Assembly: GCA_045226255.1 (NCBI GenBank)
Contig: JBGVCG010000010.1
Span: 154,203 to 218,202 of the forward strand
DNA: 64,000 bases
Source: UBA1181 sp045226255
GTDB lineage: Bacteria > Bacteroidota > Bacteroidia > Bacteroidales > Paludibacteraceae
Direction: 5' to 3'
The notes below the pieces were generated by a model. It searched no databases. It saw only the letters and a list, made by a program, of their open reading frames with translations, and had not been told where the DNA came from. This document shows positions 42,861-53,400 of the stretch, piece by piece. Numbering within the stretch: position 1 is the stretch's first letter; every line of letters starts with the position of its first letter. A program made the position numbers and the translations under genes.

Positions 42861-45461
42861 CTATTCCCGGACGACCAGCTTTCGGCTGAGCGTACCACCC
42901 ATAGTATGGATTTGCAATAGGTAACATCCATCCTTCAACGTAGGGAGAAGCATCTGACTTTCCTCTGATTCTCCCACCAACGTACCATTAAGATCATATA
43001 GTTTCAAGCCTATCAGGTTTTCACACCCCGACACCTGCACATAACGGGCAGTCGGGTTCGGAGCGACCATCACGCTTTCGTTCCCTACCTGATCCACATC
43101 CGTCGCGGATTTCTCCCGCACAGTGACCTGCACGCTCTTCGCCCAAATGGTCTCTTCGGTGCGACGTTCCCCACGCTCGATATAGATTGGTTCGTCTATG
43201 GTTTTCCCTATCCTGAAATAGTCGAAGTCAGCATATCCACCCGTAGCCTTTGTGCTGAAATGGAACAATCCGTAACGGTAGCCCATGAAGTGCGTCAGCT
43301 TATACTCCATCTTGATGACATCCCCGAACTTCGTCCACGACTTGCCATCCAAGCTATAATAGAACGTGGCCCTGTCCGTCTGGTTGCGATAGTCCATATC
43401 CACCCTGAACCACACATCGTCCTGGTTCAGCGGGACGGAGGCGACATCCTTCCCCGAATTGGACATCACGATCTGTTTCCCTCCATTGGCACATTTCACG
43501 CCAGCGAAGCCATAGATTTCCTGCAAAGCCACCAATCCGGCACAGTCACCATCCTTCATGCCCTGCGTATTCACCTTCGTCCATCCCGAGCATTGAGGAC
43601 CGAACGTACGCTGGGTAAGCGTGTTCTTCGTCGACACCACATCCGCATCCGTCCGGTTGTTGGTCAGGCGGAGCTTACCGTCCACAAGTTTCCAGTTGCG
43701 GCTGTCCGGGTTATGGTTCCACTGCCACTCCAGAGGCAGCTCCGTCTCCTCGAATTCGTCGGAAGTGACGATGCCGAATCCATCTTCCTGCGCCGCTGCT
43801 AGCTGGAACGAGGAAGGCACCTTGCCATTGTTCCCCAATACCGGCCAATCATTTTGCCATGTCACATTCACCAAATAAGGGATACGGCCCACCGAACCAT
43901 TGTCACGGAAGAACATTCCGTACCAATCTCCTTCCGGCGTATCAAAGATGCCACCTTGGGCAACTCCGTTGTCCTGCAACAATATTTTCCCCTCGAACGG
44001 TCCATTCAATGATTTGGAACGGTAGCACAAAACCGAACGGCAGGAATTAGAAGGCCAGGAGATCAGGAAGATATAGTAATAATCGCCTTTCTTCATCGCC
44101 TGAGAACCCTCACACTCCACATAGAAGTTGGAGTTGCAGATGGAGGCTGGCTTCTGCAGCAAGGTGCGGGACGTTCCCTTAACGGACATGGCATCCGAAG
44201 CGAGCTCCACGATGCTGATGTTACCAGAGCCATAGATCACGTACACACGTCCATCGTCATCCAGCAAAAGAGAGGGGTCATGATAGAACGGCAAGGTGGC
44301 GACCTCCCATTCTCCACTGGTGATGTCCTTGGTCTTATAGATATGCGTGTTGTTCGTCGAATAGGAAGGAGTCAACACATACCATGTGCCATCCTTGTAT
44401 TTGATATTGCTTGCCCACGAGCCTTTGCCGTAAGCGTTTTTGCCATTGTCCATATTCAACTCGTTATTGTTGCCAAGCGCCTGATGGGCATAGTTGATGG
44501 TACGCCAACGGGCCAAATCCTTGGAAGCCATGACCGGCACGCCCGGATTCATATGCATCGTGGTGCTCACCATATAGTAGGTGTCCTCCACACGAATCAC
44601 CGAGACATCTGGGACATCCGCCCAAATCAGGGGATTGGACACTGTGTGTCGGCCACCATCGAAATCCTCAGGGATCAATCCGCCAATGCTTTTCACCTGT
44701 GAAAGGGTATAATAGCCCGTCTGATTGGCAAAATCCTCAGGAATGACCGACGTATGGCTTCCTTGGGCGCCCACATTCGCCTCTATCAACGTACTAGCTC
44801 CGGCATCATCCACCCAATTAAGGTTATACAGATCCGAGGTCAGGTCATTGGCGCTCCATGTGATAGTGAAGGGATTCCCCGCCACTACAGCCGATCCATC
44901 GGCAGGCGTAAGGAAGGAGACACGCACCTCCTCGTCGACAGGGCGGAACAATATCTTGTCCAAATTGCAATAATCCGACTCTATGGCAACACGTAACACA
45001 TGCTTACCTGCCGTAATTACAGAAGTCTCGCCCTTCACCGAACGGTAATTCGTCCAACTACCCGTATTAGGCACCACGATGGCAGATGTAATGGATTTGC
45101 CGTCGATGGAAAGGGAAAAGGACGATCCATCCAAGCCTGAAGCGACGAGGGCGGAATAACTGTAGGCGGTCGACTCCTTCACGTCGATAGTGTAGTCCAT
45201 CCACTCTCCCTTGTGCGTCCAACCGACCACATAATTCCCCTCTCCGCAGGTGTCGATATCCACACCCACATTCAAGCGATAAACATTTCCTTGATTCTCC
45301 TCCTCTTCATCATGGTAAGTCTCTTCCGCCTCGCCCTCGTCGAAGTCTTCGAACTCGACGATGCCAGGGATAGAAAAATTATCTTTCGCATAAACAGCGG
45401 TACAATACAAGAGACTCACACATAATGTGACAATTCCCTTAAAGATGTAATGGTTTTCCAT
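42861..45461 (-). CDS. CBM6-GH43 glycosidase with T9SS sorting domain
   Basis: A secreted 866-residue enzyme for plant hemicellulose (xylosidase or arabinofuranosidase type; exact activity not assignable). Order: signal peptide (GIVTLCVSLLYCTAVYA), CBM6-like lectin domain (~30-175: VEFEDFDEGEAEETYHD, GWTHKGEWMDYTIDV), an Ig-like linker (ITWSANDLTSDLYNLNWV), a GH43 five-bladed propeller with catalytic Asp in WADVPDVSVIRVEDTYYM, YHDPSLLLDDDGRVYVIYG and the acid Glu in VECEGSQAMKKGDYYYIF, then a C-terminal sandwich (WQWNHNPDSRNWKLVDGKLR) and a sorting domain (VMVAPNPTARYVQV to SRKLVVRE). No polysaccharide-utilisation genes surround it, so it works as a stand-alone T9SS cargo. Confidence 0.88.
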   Translation of the reverse strand: MENHYIFKGIVTLCVSLLYCTAVYAKDNFSIPGIVEFEDFDEGEAEETYHDEEEENQGNVYRLNVGVDIDTCGEGNYVVGWTHKGEWMDYTIDVKESTAYSYSALVASGLDGSSFSLSIDGKSITSAIVVPNTGSWTNYRSVKGETSVITAGKHVLRVAIESDYCNLDKILFRPVDEEVRVSFLTPADGSAVVAGNPFTITWSANDLTSDLYNLNWVDDAGASTLIEANVGAQGSHTSVIPEDFANQTGYYTLSQVKSIGGLIPEDFDGGRHTVSNPLIWADVPDVSVIRVEDTYYMVSTTMHMNPGVPVMASKDLARWRTINYAHQALGNNNELNMDNGKNAYGKGSWASNIKYKDGTWYVLTPSYSTNNTHIYKTKDITSGEWEVATLPFYHDPSLLLDDDGRVYVIYGSGNISIVELASDAMSVKGTSRTLLQKPASICNSNFYVECEGSQAMKKGDYYYIFLISWPSNSCRSVLCYRSKSLNGPFEGKILLQDNGVAQGGIFDTPEGDWYGMFFRDNGSVGRIPYLVNVTWQNDWPVLGNNGKVPSSFQLAAAQEDGFGIVTSDEFEETELPLEWQWNHNPDSRNWKLVDGKLRLTNNRTDADVVSTKNTLTQRTFGPQCSGWTKVNTQGMKDGDCAGLVALQEIYGFAGVKCANGGKQIVMSNSGKDVASVPLNQDDVWFRVDMDYRNQTDRATFYYSLDGKSWTKFGDVIKMEYKLTHFMGYRYGLFHFSTKATGGYADFDYFRIGKTIDEPIYIERGERRTEETIWAKSVQVTVREKSATDVDQVGNESVMVAPNPTARYVQVSGCENLIGLKLYDLNGTLVGESEESQMLLPTLKDGCYLLQIHTMGGTLSRKLVVRE

Positions 45462-45595
45462 ATGCTTACGTTTTTCATGTTATTCCGACAAAAACGGAGG
45501 AGGAAGACTCGCCTCACAACAAGGCGATGTCCTCCATCCGTCATCATAGGTTGCTCATTAATTTTTTTTAATACAATATCCTTATATGCTCTGCG

Positions 45596-45603
45596 CAAAA
45601 ATA
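45596..45603 (-). promoter_or_regulatory. -7 box (TATTTTTG) for the GH43 gene
   Basis: Consensus box giving a long leader of about 130 bases. The gap 45462-45812 otherwise holds only this and the nfn terminator. Confidence 0.5.
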
Positions 45604-45705
45604 GACACATTCCTAGCCTTCCCACGTGAAATTAAAGGCAAACAGTTGGATTTTTGAACCATATTCACCGTTTTGTCCATTCCATCGGCTCATACGAAGC
45701 AACAC

Positions 45706-45751
45706 AAAAAAAGAAGGACATCACCAAAGGGGGAAACCCTTGATGATGTCC
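45706..45751 (-). terminator. Terminator of the nfn operon
   Basis: Minus strand GGACATCA(T)CAAGGG-TTTCC-CCCTTTG(G)TGATGTCC, a ~14-bp stem, then TTCTTTTTTTG. Confidence 0.85.
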
Positions 45752-45812
45752 AACAATCCAAGACTACGAAGAGACTAGAAGGACCCTTGCCTCCCGTATG
45801 TATAAAATCTTT

Positions 45813-47261
45813 TTACTTTCTCAAGTACTCGTCCATTGATTTGGCTGCGGCACGTCCATCGCCCATCGCAAGGATTACCGTGGCACCGCCACGCACGATA
45901 TCGCCACCCGCGAATATCGTCGGGATGGAAGACTGCATGCCCTCATTGACCACGATAGTACCCTTAGGGCTCACATCCAATCCGCTCACGCTGTGAGGAA
46001 CAATAGGGTTAGGAGAGACACCGATGCTGACAACCACTACGTCTACATCCACCTCGATGATCTTACCCTCTACAGGCACTGGACTACGACGACCGGAAGC
46101 GTCAGGCTCGCCCAACTCCATGACTTGCAGGCGCATGGTCTTCACCCTGCCCTTCTCGTCACCTAAATATTCGATAGGATTGTGGAGCGTCATGAACTCG
46201 ACACCCTCCTCCTTAGCATGTTTCACCTCCTCCAGACGGGCAGGCATCTCCTCCTCCGAACGACGATAGACAATCATCGCACGCTCAGCACCTAGACGCA
46301 AAGCGGTACGTACAGAGTCCATGGCGGTATTTCCACCACCGACAACAGCTACGTTCTTACCCTTCAGAACCGGAGTATCACTCTCCTCGTTGGAAGCATC
46401 CATCAGATTGACACGGGTAAGGTACTCGTTGGATGACATCACACCGATCAAGTTCTCGCCTGGGATATTCATGAAACGAGGAAGACCCGCACCACTGGCG
46501 ACGAACACGCCCTTGTAACCATCCTTCTTCAGATCGTCCATGGAGATGGTCTTTCCCACGATACAATCCTTCACGAACTCAACACCCATGCCACGCAGGC
46601 TCTCGATCTCCACGTCCACGATATGGTTCGGCAGACGGAACTCAGGGATACCATACTTCAACACGCCACCAATCTCATGCAACGCCTCGAAAACAGTCAC
46701 CGAATAGCCCTTCTTCGCCATATCACCCGCGAAGGAAAGTCCAGCAGGACCCGAGCCGACAACAGCCACCTTCACACCGTTCTTCGCAGCGATCTCAGGC
46801 ACAGAGACATGTCCGCTCTCCCGCTCATAGTCTGCAGCGAAACGCTCCAGATAACCGATCGCAACCGGTTCTTTCTTCAACTTCAGTTTATACGTACATT
46901 GAGACTCACATTGTTTCTCCTGCGGGCACACACGTCCACACACGGCAGGCAATGCGCTCGTCTGCTTCAGAATCTTAGCAGCCTCAAGGATCTCTCCGCG
47001 CTCAATGTTCTTGATGAATCCTGGAATATTAATGGAAACAGGGCAACCCGTCATACACGTCGGATTAGGACAATCCAAACAACGCTTGGACTCCTGCAGC
47101 GCCTGCTCCATCGTGAGCCCTTGGTTCACCTCGTCACGCGTACGCGCACGGAAATGAGCGTTCAACTCGTTCATGTGGATGCGAGGAATCTGCACCCTCT
47201 CGCTATTCTTAGTGGCTTTGCGCAAATCCTCGCGCCAAGCCTCATTTCTATCTTCAGCCAT
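45813..47261 (-). CDS. NADPH-binding flavoprotein, glutamate synthase small-subunit type (NfnB-like)
   Basis: A 482-residue iron-sulfur flavoprotein. The N-terminal part has two [4Fe-4S] Cys sets: CLDCPNPTCMTGCPVSINIP and CGRVCPQEKQCESQC. It then has an FAD site (VAVVGSGPAGLSFAGDMAKK) and an NADPH site (VAVVGGGNTAMDSVRTALRL), ending in TIFAGGDIVRGGATVILAMG. It could serve as GltD, but no large glutamate synthase subunit is nearby. The gene 18 bases upstream encodes the NfnA-like subunit, so the pair more likely forms the electron-bifurcating NADH-dependent ferredoxin:NADP+ oxidoreductase. Confidence 0.88.
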   Translation of the reverse strand: MAEDRNEAWREDLRKATKNSERVQIPRIHMNELNAHFRARTRDEVNQGLTMEQALQESKRCLDCPNPTCMTGCPVSINIPGFIKNIERGEILEAAKILKQTSALPAVCGRVCPQEKQCESQCTYKLKLKKEPVAIGYLERFAADYERESGHVSVPEIAAKNGVKVAVVGSGPAGLSFAGDMAKKGYSVTVFEALHEIGGVLKYGIPEFRLPNHIVDVEIESLRGMGVEFVKDCIVGKTISMDDLKKDGYKGVFVASGAGLPRFMNIPGENLIGVMSSNEYLTRVNLMDASNEESDTPVLKGKNVAVVGGGNTAMDSVRTALRLGAERAMIVYRRSEEEMPARLEEVKHAKEEGVEFMTLHNPIEYLGDEKGRVKTMRLQVMELGEPDASGRRSPVPVEGKIIEVDVDVVVVSIGVSPNPIVPHSVSGLDVSPKGTIVVNEGMQSSIPTIFAGGDIVRGGATVILAMGDGRAAAKSMDEYLRK

Positions 47262-47279
47262 AATATTCTATTTATCTTC

Positions 47280-48104
47280 TTACTTCTTTCCAAATTTATT
47301 CGCAAGGTCCGCTTGCTCAATCTCCCGATATGCGCCCATACGCATTAACATCTCGTCAAAATCGACCTGATGGGCATCGAACTCAGGTCCGTCCACACAG
47401 ACGAACTTGGTCTTCCCGTCGACGGTAAGACGGCAAGCGCCGCACATACCCGTTCCATCCACCATGATCGTGTTCAAGGACGCCACGGTAGGCAGATTGT
47501 ATTTCTTTGTAAGCAAAGAGACAAATTTCATCATGATGGCAGGACCGATGGTGACACACAAGTCCACCTTTTCCCTGTTGATGACCTCCTCGACGCCTTG
47601 CGTCACAAGGCCCTTCTTGCCGGCGGAACCATCGTCCGTCATGATAATCACCTCGTCAGAGAATTCACGCATCTCCTTCTCCAATATGATCAAGTCCTTG
47701 TTGCGGGCAGCCAATACGGTAACCACCTTATTGCCCGCAGCCTTCAGGGATTTGACAATCGGCAACAACGGTGCGACTCCTACGCCGCCACCCGCACAAA
47801 CAACCGTTCCAAACTTCTCGATATGGGTCGCCTTTCCCAACGGACCCACAACATCCGTAATCTCATCACCAACATTCAGGGCACAAAGCCTCGTCGTCGA
47901 GACTCCTATCTTCTGCACCACAAGCGTAATCGTACCCTTCTCCACATCTGCATCCGCAATGGTTAACGGGATTCGCTCCCCTTTCTCTCCTACACGGACA
48001 ATCACAAAATGACCTGCTTTACGAGACTTCGCAATCAGAGGTGCCTCCACCTCAAACTTGACAACGTTCTCTGAAAAGTGTTCTTTACCGACTATCTTAT
48101 TCAT
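47280..48104 (-). CDS. Ferredoxin:NADP+ reductase subunit (NfnA-like)
   Basis: A 274-residue FAD/NAD-binding subunit with a [2Fe-2S] site, of the sulfide/dihydroorotate dehydrogenase electron-transfer type. FAD-binding RKAGHFVIVRVGEKGERIPL is followed by the NAD-binding GTVVCAGGGVGVAPLLPIVK and a Cys cluster MCGACRLTVDGKTKFVCVDG near the end, where the first cluster ligand seems to be Asp or Cys as in NfnA. It precedes the NfnB-like gene by 18 bases. Together they would couple NADH, ferredoxin and NADP+ in redox balancing, expected in an anaerobe. Its promoter box is at 48128-48135. Confidence 0.88.
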   Translation of the reverse strand: MNKIVGKEHFSENVVKFEVEAPLIAKSRKAGHFVIVRVGEKGERIPLTIADADVEKGTITLVVQKIGVSTTRLCALNVGDEITDVVGPLGKATHIEKFGTVVCAGGGVGVAPLLPIVKSLKAAGNKVVTVLAARNKDLIILEKEMREFSDEVIIMTDDGSAGKKGLVTQGVEEVINREKVDLCVTIGPAIMMKFVSLLTKKYNLPTVASLNTIMVDGTGMCGACRLTVDGKTKFVCVDGPEFDAHQVDFDEMLMRMGAYREIEQADLANKFGKK

Positions 48105-48127
48105 TTATCCCAAAAAATTAGTTCTCG

Positions 48128-48135
48128 CAAATTTA
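48128..48135 (-). promoter_or_regulatory. -7 box (TAAATTTG) for the nfn pair
   Basis: Consensus TAnnTTTG about 24 bases before the start at 48104. Confidence 0.55.
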
Positions 48136-48194
48136 CGTTAATTATCCATTAATAAACAATTTTATAGCACTTGTTTTCTTCAAAAAAAGCAACT

Positions 48195-48926
48195 TCACTC
48201 TGTGGAGCCTTCCCTAACCGTGAAATCGAAAGTCTTCACCGTATATTTTTTCTTGGAAACAAAAACATCAAACGGAGGAATCGAATAATCTCCCGCCTGC
48301 TCCGCAATCAAGCGAAACGTGTAGGTGTAACTACTCCCGCTCTGGTCCATGGTCATGCCTACCCTAGGACGAACCATCAAAGCATTGAACTGGTCCAAGT
48401 TCACCTCCGGGTTCACATCGAAGCGGAAACGCGACGTGATGACCAACTCGAACGGCTTACCCGCAACAGGCTTGGCCGGCACCACCTTCACCGAACAATC
48501 ACGCAACTCCTCATAGAGGGGCAAGACATAGATCGTATCGGCAGGAGAGACGGCAGACTTGCCATTGACCTTGGCACGGGCGGACGGAATCACACAGAGC
48601 CCCGTATCCACCGGCGTGACAAAAAAGCTATACCCTTTCAAGTCCAACTCCACTCGTTTACCATCCACCCACGGACGGTCTTTAGCGGCATAGGGAAGCG
48701 ACTCCGCCCCCACCTTGAACTTGGCATTATCGAACTGCGGCGCCTTGAAGTCACGCAGACCAGACTCCGACGCATAGAAGATGCGGAACTCCTGACCAAT
48801 GCGGACCGTATCCTTCGCATACTTCACCAAATAAAAACCATTATCGGCAACCGCCGTCTGGGCGGAAAGATCGCTCGCACACATCAGAAGCGAGACGAAT
48901 ATAGACAGTAAAAAGATTCTTCTCAT
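48195..48926 (-). CDS. BatD-like exported protein, short
   Basis: A 243-residue secreted protein (signal peptide RIFLLSIFVSLLMCASDLSA). The beta-sandwich pattern VRIGQEFRIFYASESGLRDF, YSFFVTPVDTGLCVIPSARA, PVAGKPFELVITSRFRFDV and YTYTFRLIAEQAGDYSIPPF is that of the first BatD (oxygen-tolerance) domains. Full BatD is about 550-600 residues and membrane-anchored; this one stops after two domains and has no anchor. It is not next to batA, batB or moxR. Role unknown; a periplasmic protein-binding role is inferred. Confidence 0.65.
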   Translation of the reverse strand: MRRIFLLSIFVSLLMCASDLSAQTAVADNGFYLVKYAKDTVRIGQEFRIFYASESGLRDFKAPQFDNAKFKVGAESLPYAAKDRPWVDGKRVELDLKGYSFFVTPVDTGLCVIPSARAKVNGKSAVSPADTIYVLPLYEELRDCSVKVVPAKPVAGKPFELVITSRFRFDVNPEVNLDQFNALMVRPRVGMTMDQSGSSYTYTFRLIAEQAGDYSIPPFDVFVSKKKYTVKTFDFTVREGSTE

Positions 48927-48997
48927 AAGCCATAAGATTTATTAGTATAGATATAATAAATATAAAGAAAAAGTGGGAAACGGCAAACGCTTGGCGA

Positions 48998-49030
48998 CAA
49001 AAAAAGTGGGCTTGCCAAATCGACAAGCCC
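48998..49030 (-). terminator. Terminator of the giant adhesin-OmpA operon
   Basis: Minus strand GTGGGCTTG - 7-base loop - CAAGCCCAC then TTTTTTTG, about 23 bases after the OmpA-gene stop. Confidence 0.9.
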
Positions 49031-49052
49031 ACCCTATCATAGAGAGAATCTA

Positions 49053-50411
49053 TTACTTAGCGATAATGAACTTAACAACCGCACGTCTGTTCAACTCACG
49101 ACCCGTCTCCGAAACGTTGGAAGCGACAGGCTCATGGTATGACTTAGATGTGGTGACGATGTTCTCCTTCGGACAACCTGCCTTGATCAACGGAGTGATC
49201 AAACTGTTCGCACGGGCAACACCCAACTTCTCGTTGCGCGCCTCCGTACCCAAAGTACAAGTATGACCATCGACCTCCAACTTAACGTTAGGATACTTCT
49301 TCATGAACTCTGCAACGCCTTGGATACCGTTGTACAACGTCTTAGACTTGATCAGACGAGCAGAACCCAACTTAAAGTGTACCGTGTTATTGATATCGGC
49401 CAATGCATTCTTAGCCTTTCTGTAATCCTCAGGATCGATCTGGATATTAGCCGCCTTCGTGCTATCCAAGATTGCGGAAGAATCAGCAGGCTCAACCAAC
49501 GGAGTCATAGGTTGAGGCTCCTCCAACAACGTGGAGTCGACCTCTATATCCTTCTTCTTACCGAATGGCAAAGTGACACCAATCTTCAATCCGGCAGCCA
49601 TAAAGTTAGCCTTATCGACCGCAGAAGAGTTCAAGACACCCTTGTATCCATTGCTGAAGTCCTCACGGATGGCGCCCAAATCAGAGACGTGCTCCTTCGC
49701 CATATCCGTGATACCATAGTTGAAATAAACACCGGCATATCCCCATAGGCGCTCGGTGAACTTGATATTCAGACCATATTCCGCATACACGCCAAGGACA
49801 GGCTTCGTGTCAATGCCATCCTTAAAGCGTGGAGAATTGTCATAAAAACCATGATGAGGCAACTGAGAGAACGTAACGTTATCCTCAGGATAGTAGCCCG
49901 TGATCTCATACGAACCCTCTTGGATCTCAAAGCGGGAACGCAAAGGCATAATCAATTTTGCGCCCAAGCCTGCGACCATACCCAAGCGATACGAGAAATC
50001 CGTACGGAAGTAGAGACCCAAAGGAATCTCCAACGCCAACACACGCTGACGTTCCTCCCAACCCATGTAAGCAAAGCTGCAATCGAACTTCTCCTGGTTG
50101 TACTTGTCGTATTCGCTCGAAGTCTCCACACCATCCAAGCAAGAAGTTGCCGCATAATATGAGACATCCGCGCCTGTTCCGATACCCCAATTTCCGTCAC
50201 GGAAGAAATGCATGTACCGCGCACTGAACGTAGCGCCCGCAGAGAGTTTACCCTCCCCGAAACACTTACCCAATTCATTCTTGGAAGGCAGCTTAGGCTC
50301 ATGCTTCAAGGAGTGTAGGCCACCGCCCACACTCAAAGTAACAAGTTCGCTCTGTCCGAAGACCAGGGATGCAAGAGAAAGCCCCACCAGAACTAAAACA
50401 ACTCTTTTCAT
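49053..50411 (-). CDS. Outer-membrane barrel with C-terminal OmpA domain
   Basis: A 452-residue outer-membrane protein: signal peptide (VVLVLVGLSLASLVFGQSEL), an N-terminal barrel (~20-275), an acidic linker, and a C-terminal OmpA/MotB-like peptidoglycan-binding domain (VHFKLGSARLIKSKT, LEVDGHTCTLGTEARNEKLG, GRELNRRAVVKFIIAK with the conserved Asp/Arg). The barrel is related to the protein at 24128-24979 (SVGGGLH, LPHHGFY, NYGITDMAKEH). It starts 48 bases after the giant adhesin stop on the same strand and shares its terminator, so the two form an operon. The OmpA domain would tie the barrel to the cell wall, as expected for a force-bearing adhesin anchor. Confidence 0.85.
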   Translation of the reverse strand: MKRVVLVLVGLSLASLVFGQSELVTLSVGGGLHSLKHEPKLPSKNELGKCFGEGKLSAGATFSARYMHFFRDGNWGIGTGADVSYYAATSCLDGVETSSEYDKYNQEKFDCSFAYMGWEERQRVLALEIPLGLYFRTDFSYRLGMVAGLGAKLIMPLRSRFEIQEGSYEITGYYPEDNVTFSQLPHHGFYDNSPRFKDGIDTKPVLGVYAEYGLNIKFTERLWGYAGVYFNYGITDMAKEHVSDLGAIREDFSNGYKGVLNSSAVDKANFMAAGLKIGVTLPFGKKKDIEVDSTLLEEPQPMTPLVEPADSSAILDSTKAANIQIDPEDYRKAKNALADINNTVHFKLGSARLIKSKTLYNGIQGVAEFMKKYPNVKLEVDGHTCTLGTEARNEKLGVARANSLITPLIKAGCPKENIVTTSKSYHEPVASNVSETGRELNRRAVVKFIIAK

Positions 50412-50459
50412 ATCTATTTCTTTTTATAATCTACGTTAATAAGCTATTGTAATCTCCGA

Positions 50460-53400
50460 TTAGGGTTTAACCAAAATCTTGCAGTTCGCGCTAAGACCAT
50501 TCTCGACAGTCACCACAGCAACATAGTCGCCGATTGGCAATGAGAGTTTGTTCTTCTCGTCTATACCATCCAGATCCTTGTACTTCACCACACCATCGAC
50601 TGAGTATACAACCAACTTAGCCTTCTTCAACTGATCCTTGTTAAGACCATAGACTTGGATGGTGAACTCCTGATTTGCGACAGCAGGCACAGGATATGCG
50701 GAAATAGAGAACTCTGGCAAAAGCATCTCGAAGTCCTTACCGCAGATATGGAGCGTGTCGCCGTAGAGGGTGACAACATCTAAAGAGTAAGTACCCTCTA
50801 CACCGGTAAGTACAGAGATGTATTGGGAAGTCTCGCCCTCCAACTTCTGGTTGTTGTGGTACCATTGGTACTCAACGAAGAAGCTGTCAGGGTTGCTGCA
50901 GACAAGCACATCGTTCCACTTACGCTTGATGACGCCTGAACCCATGCTGACAAAGAATCTAACCTTGAGCACTTGGCTTGACATGCCCTCACCAAAGAGT
51001 TGTACGTAAGCGTGGTATACGCCTGGTCGTATATCCTCTGGGATATCGAAGCGAACAATTCCGTCCTCGTCCAAGTCGCCATTTGTCTCTTTAAAGCCTG
51101 CCGCAACAGTCGAGGAATCAAACTTAACAACATATGTTTCAGGTGCACCAGATGTGAAGAACTTCACATTCGCCACATCACCTTGGCAGAACCAAAGACC
51201 ACCCTTCACAATAACCTTCACGCTATCGCTGCTTGATGGAACAACAGAAGATGTGTCGGAGATGGAAGTAGTATCCACCACTGTAGCGATGCCTGGGATA
51301 CTATCCTCGCCACCATGGCCATTCTCTCCACCAGAAACCTCAACGCTGTCAATCACAATTGGTCTTCCCGTAACATTAATAGTGACGTGATAGAGAATCT
51401 CACAACCGTAGATTGAGACACCCGCTGTGTCGTAAGTATATACTCCATAATCCGCATTCTTAAGATTCAGACCATAGAACAAAATACTTTGACCAACCGC
51501 AATGGTAGAATCAACATGAACCGTATCCGGACGACCAATCTTCAAATCAAGTACGATGATCGAGTCACATCCGATAGAGGATGGAATCGTATCGGAGTAC
51601 AATCCGCTGCGTGTATAGGTCTCGCCCATCCATTCGTAACTTTCACATGCGTAAACTTCCGCTGTGTCACCGTATACCGGCAAGTTGGAGATGGTCAAGT
51701 CGAGAATAGCAACTGAATCACAACCTGAGATCACTGAAGAGATCGTATCCATGTAGATGCCAGACTCTGTGAGCGTCTTGCCGTTCCATGTGTAAGAATG
51801 GCAAGCGAATACCGAAGTAGTATCACCAGAGAAGGCTGGCGTAACATGCAACTTGATCGAGTAATATACATCGCACTGGTTCTCATCAGGGAGAATCAAA
51901 ACCGTATCGCCGAATATCTCGTAACCCTTGAATACACCAGGCATACCCTCACAAGTATTCAAAGCGACATTGTTGATCATAGGCGTATATTCCAGAACCA
52001 AAGTCTTGATAGTGACATCACCATTCGCTTCCGTCGTATCGGAATATATACCAGCCTCGATAATAGGGTTGCCGTTCCATACATATGGAGGACAGCTGAA
52101 CGAATCCCTCAATGTATCACGATAAGTGATGTGGAGATCAACCGTCACGATTGAGTCACAACCAGCGATGTTCTCAAGGGTGAGAACCGTATCCTTGCTA
52201 ACGGAAGAACCGCCCAATGCGATAGGCAAGTCAACAGACTCTACAAACAATACCGTATCCAACTTAGAAGGCTCCAAGATGGTCAAGTTCAAAGTATAGA
52301 TAGAGTCGCAAGATGCCTCATTGCTCTTCTGGTATGTTGCCGTAGCGCTTTGCGTGTATGTTTGTCCATCACGCCATACATAGCTGCCGCAAGTCACAAC
52401 CGAATCCGTCAAGAAGAATGACTTATCCACATGAACTCTCAGCAATGTGCTTCCGACATGAGCAGTGTCACCGTCATTCTCAAATGAAGCACCGTACCAA
52501 GAGAGAGGCATCGAACCAGCGCATACAACCGTATCGCGGATAATTGAATAGAGGATTGAGTCCCCACCATCCTTATCACGTTCGATTTGGTAAACCTTAT
52601 CGCAAACATCGCTTACGTTACCAGCCTCGTCAACCACCTTCCAAGAGATGGTGATGGAGTCGCCTTTATATGCATTCAGAGTAAATGTAGTATCACCCAC
52701 GAATGAGGAGAAGCCCTCACCGTTTACGTTCCACTGAACGTCAAGGTTAGAAGTCTCCGTACAATTATCGGACATCTTCATGCGGATGGAATCAGCCGCA
52801 AGAGAGAATGTCACATTTCCAGAAATCGTATCGAACACGCTGTAGACGCTAGCCCACGAGTCGCAAGTTTCAACGAACTCAGGAGCAGTCTTGTCTACAA
52901 CTGAAACAACCTGAGATGCGGTGACAGTAGCAATTTCACCTATCTCATCAAGGATGTCCACAGTCCAATAAATCGTGTCGCCATTGGCTACATTTACGAT
53001 AGCGGAGCTATCCACATGAGTCCAAGTAATGGAGTCTGTGCTGAACCAATATTCAACCAAAGCCTCATTGTCACAGTATTGGATTTCCGGCTTATAAGCC
53101 TCTAATCCAAGATCAGCCTTACAATCATTGCCTGCGGAAAGCTCAATCGCACCCAGAGGAGCAATGGTAGGTTCAATTACATTAAGATTGACACTTACAA
53201 CAGAATCACAACCTGTAACAGACAGGAAGGTGTCTACGATGTTAGCGGAGTGAGTAAATGATTTACCGTTCCATTCGAAGCGTCCGCAAACCGTCGTGTC
53301 GATAGTGACAACCGGCAATTGGTTCAACGTGAGGTTCAATCTGACGATAGAGTCACAACCGCAGAATGAGGTCGTCAATGAATCAACATAGATGCCTGAC

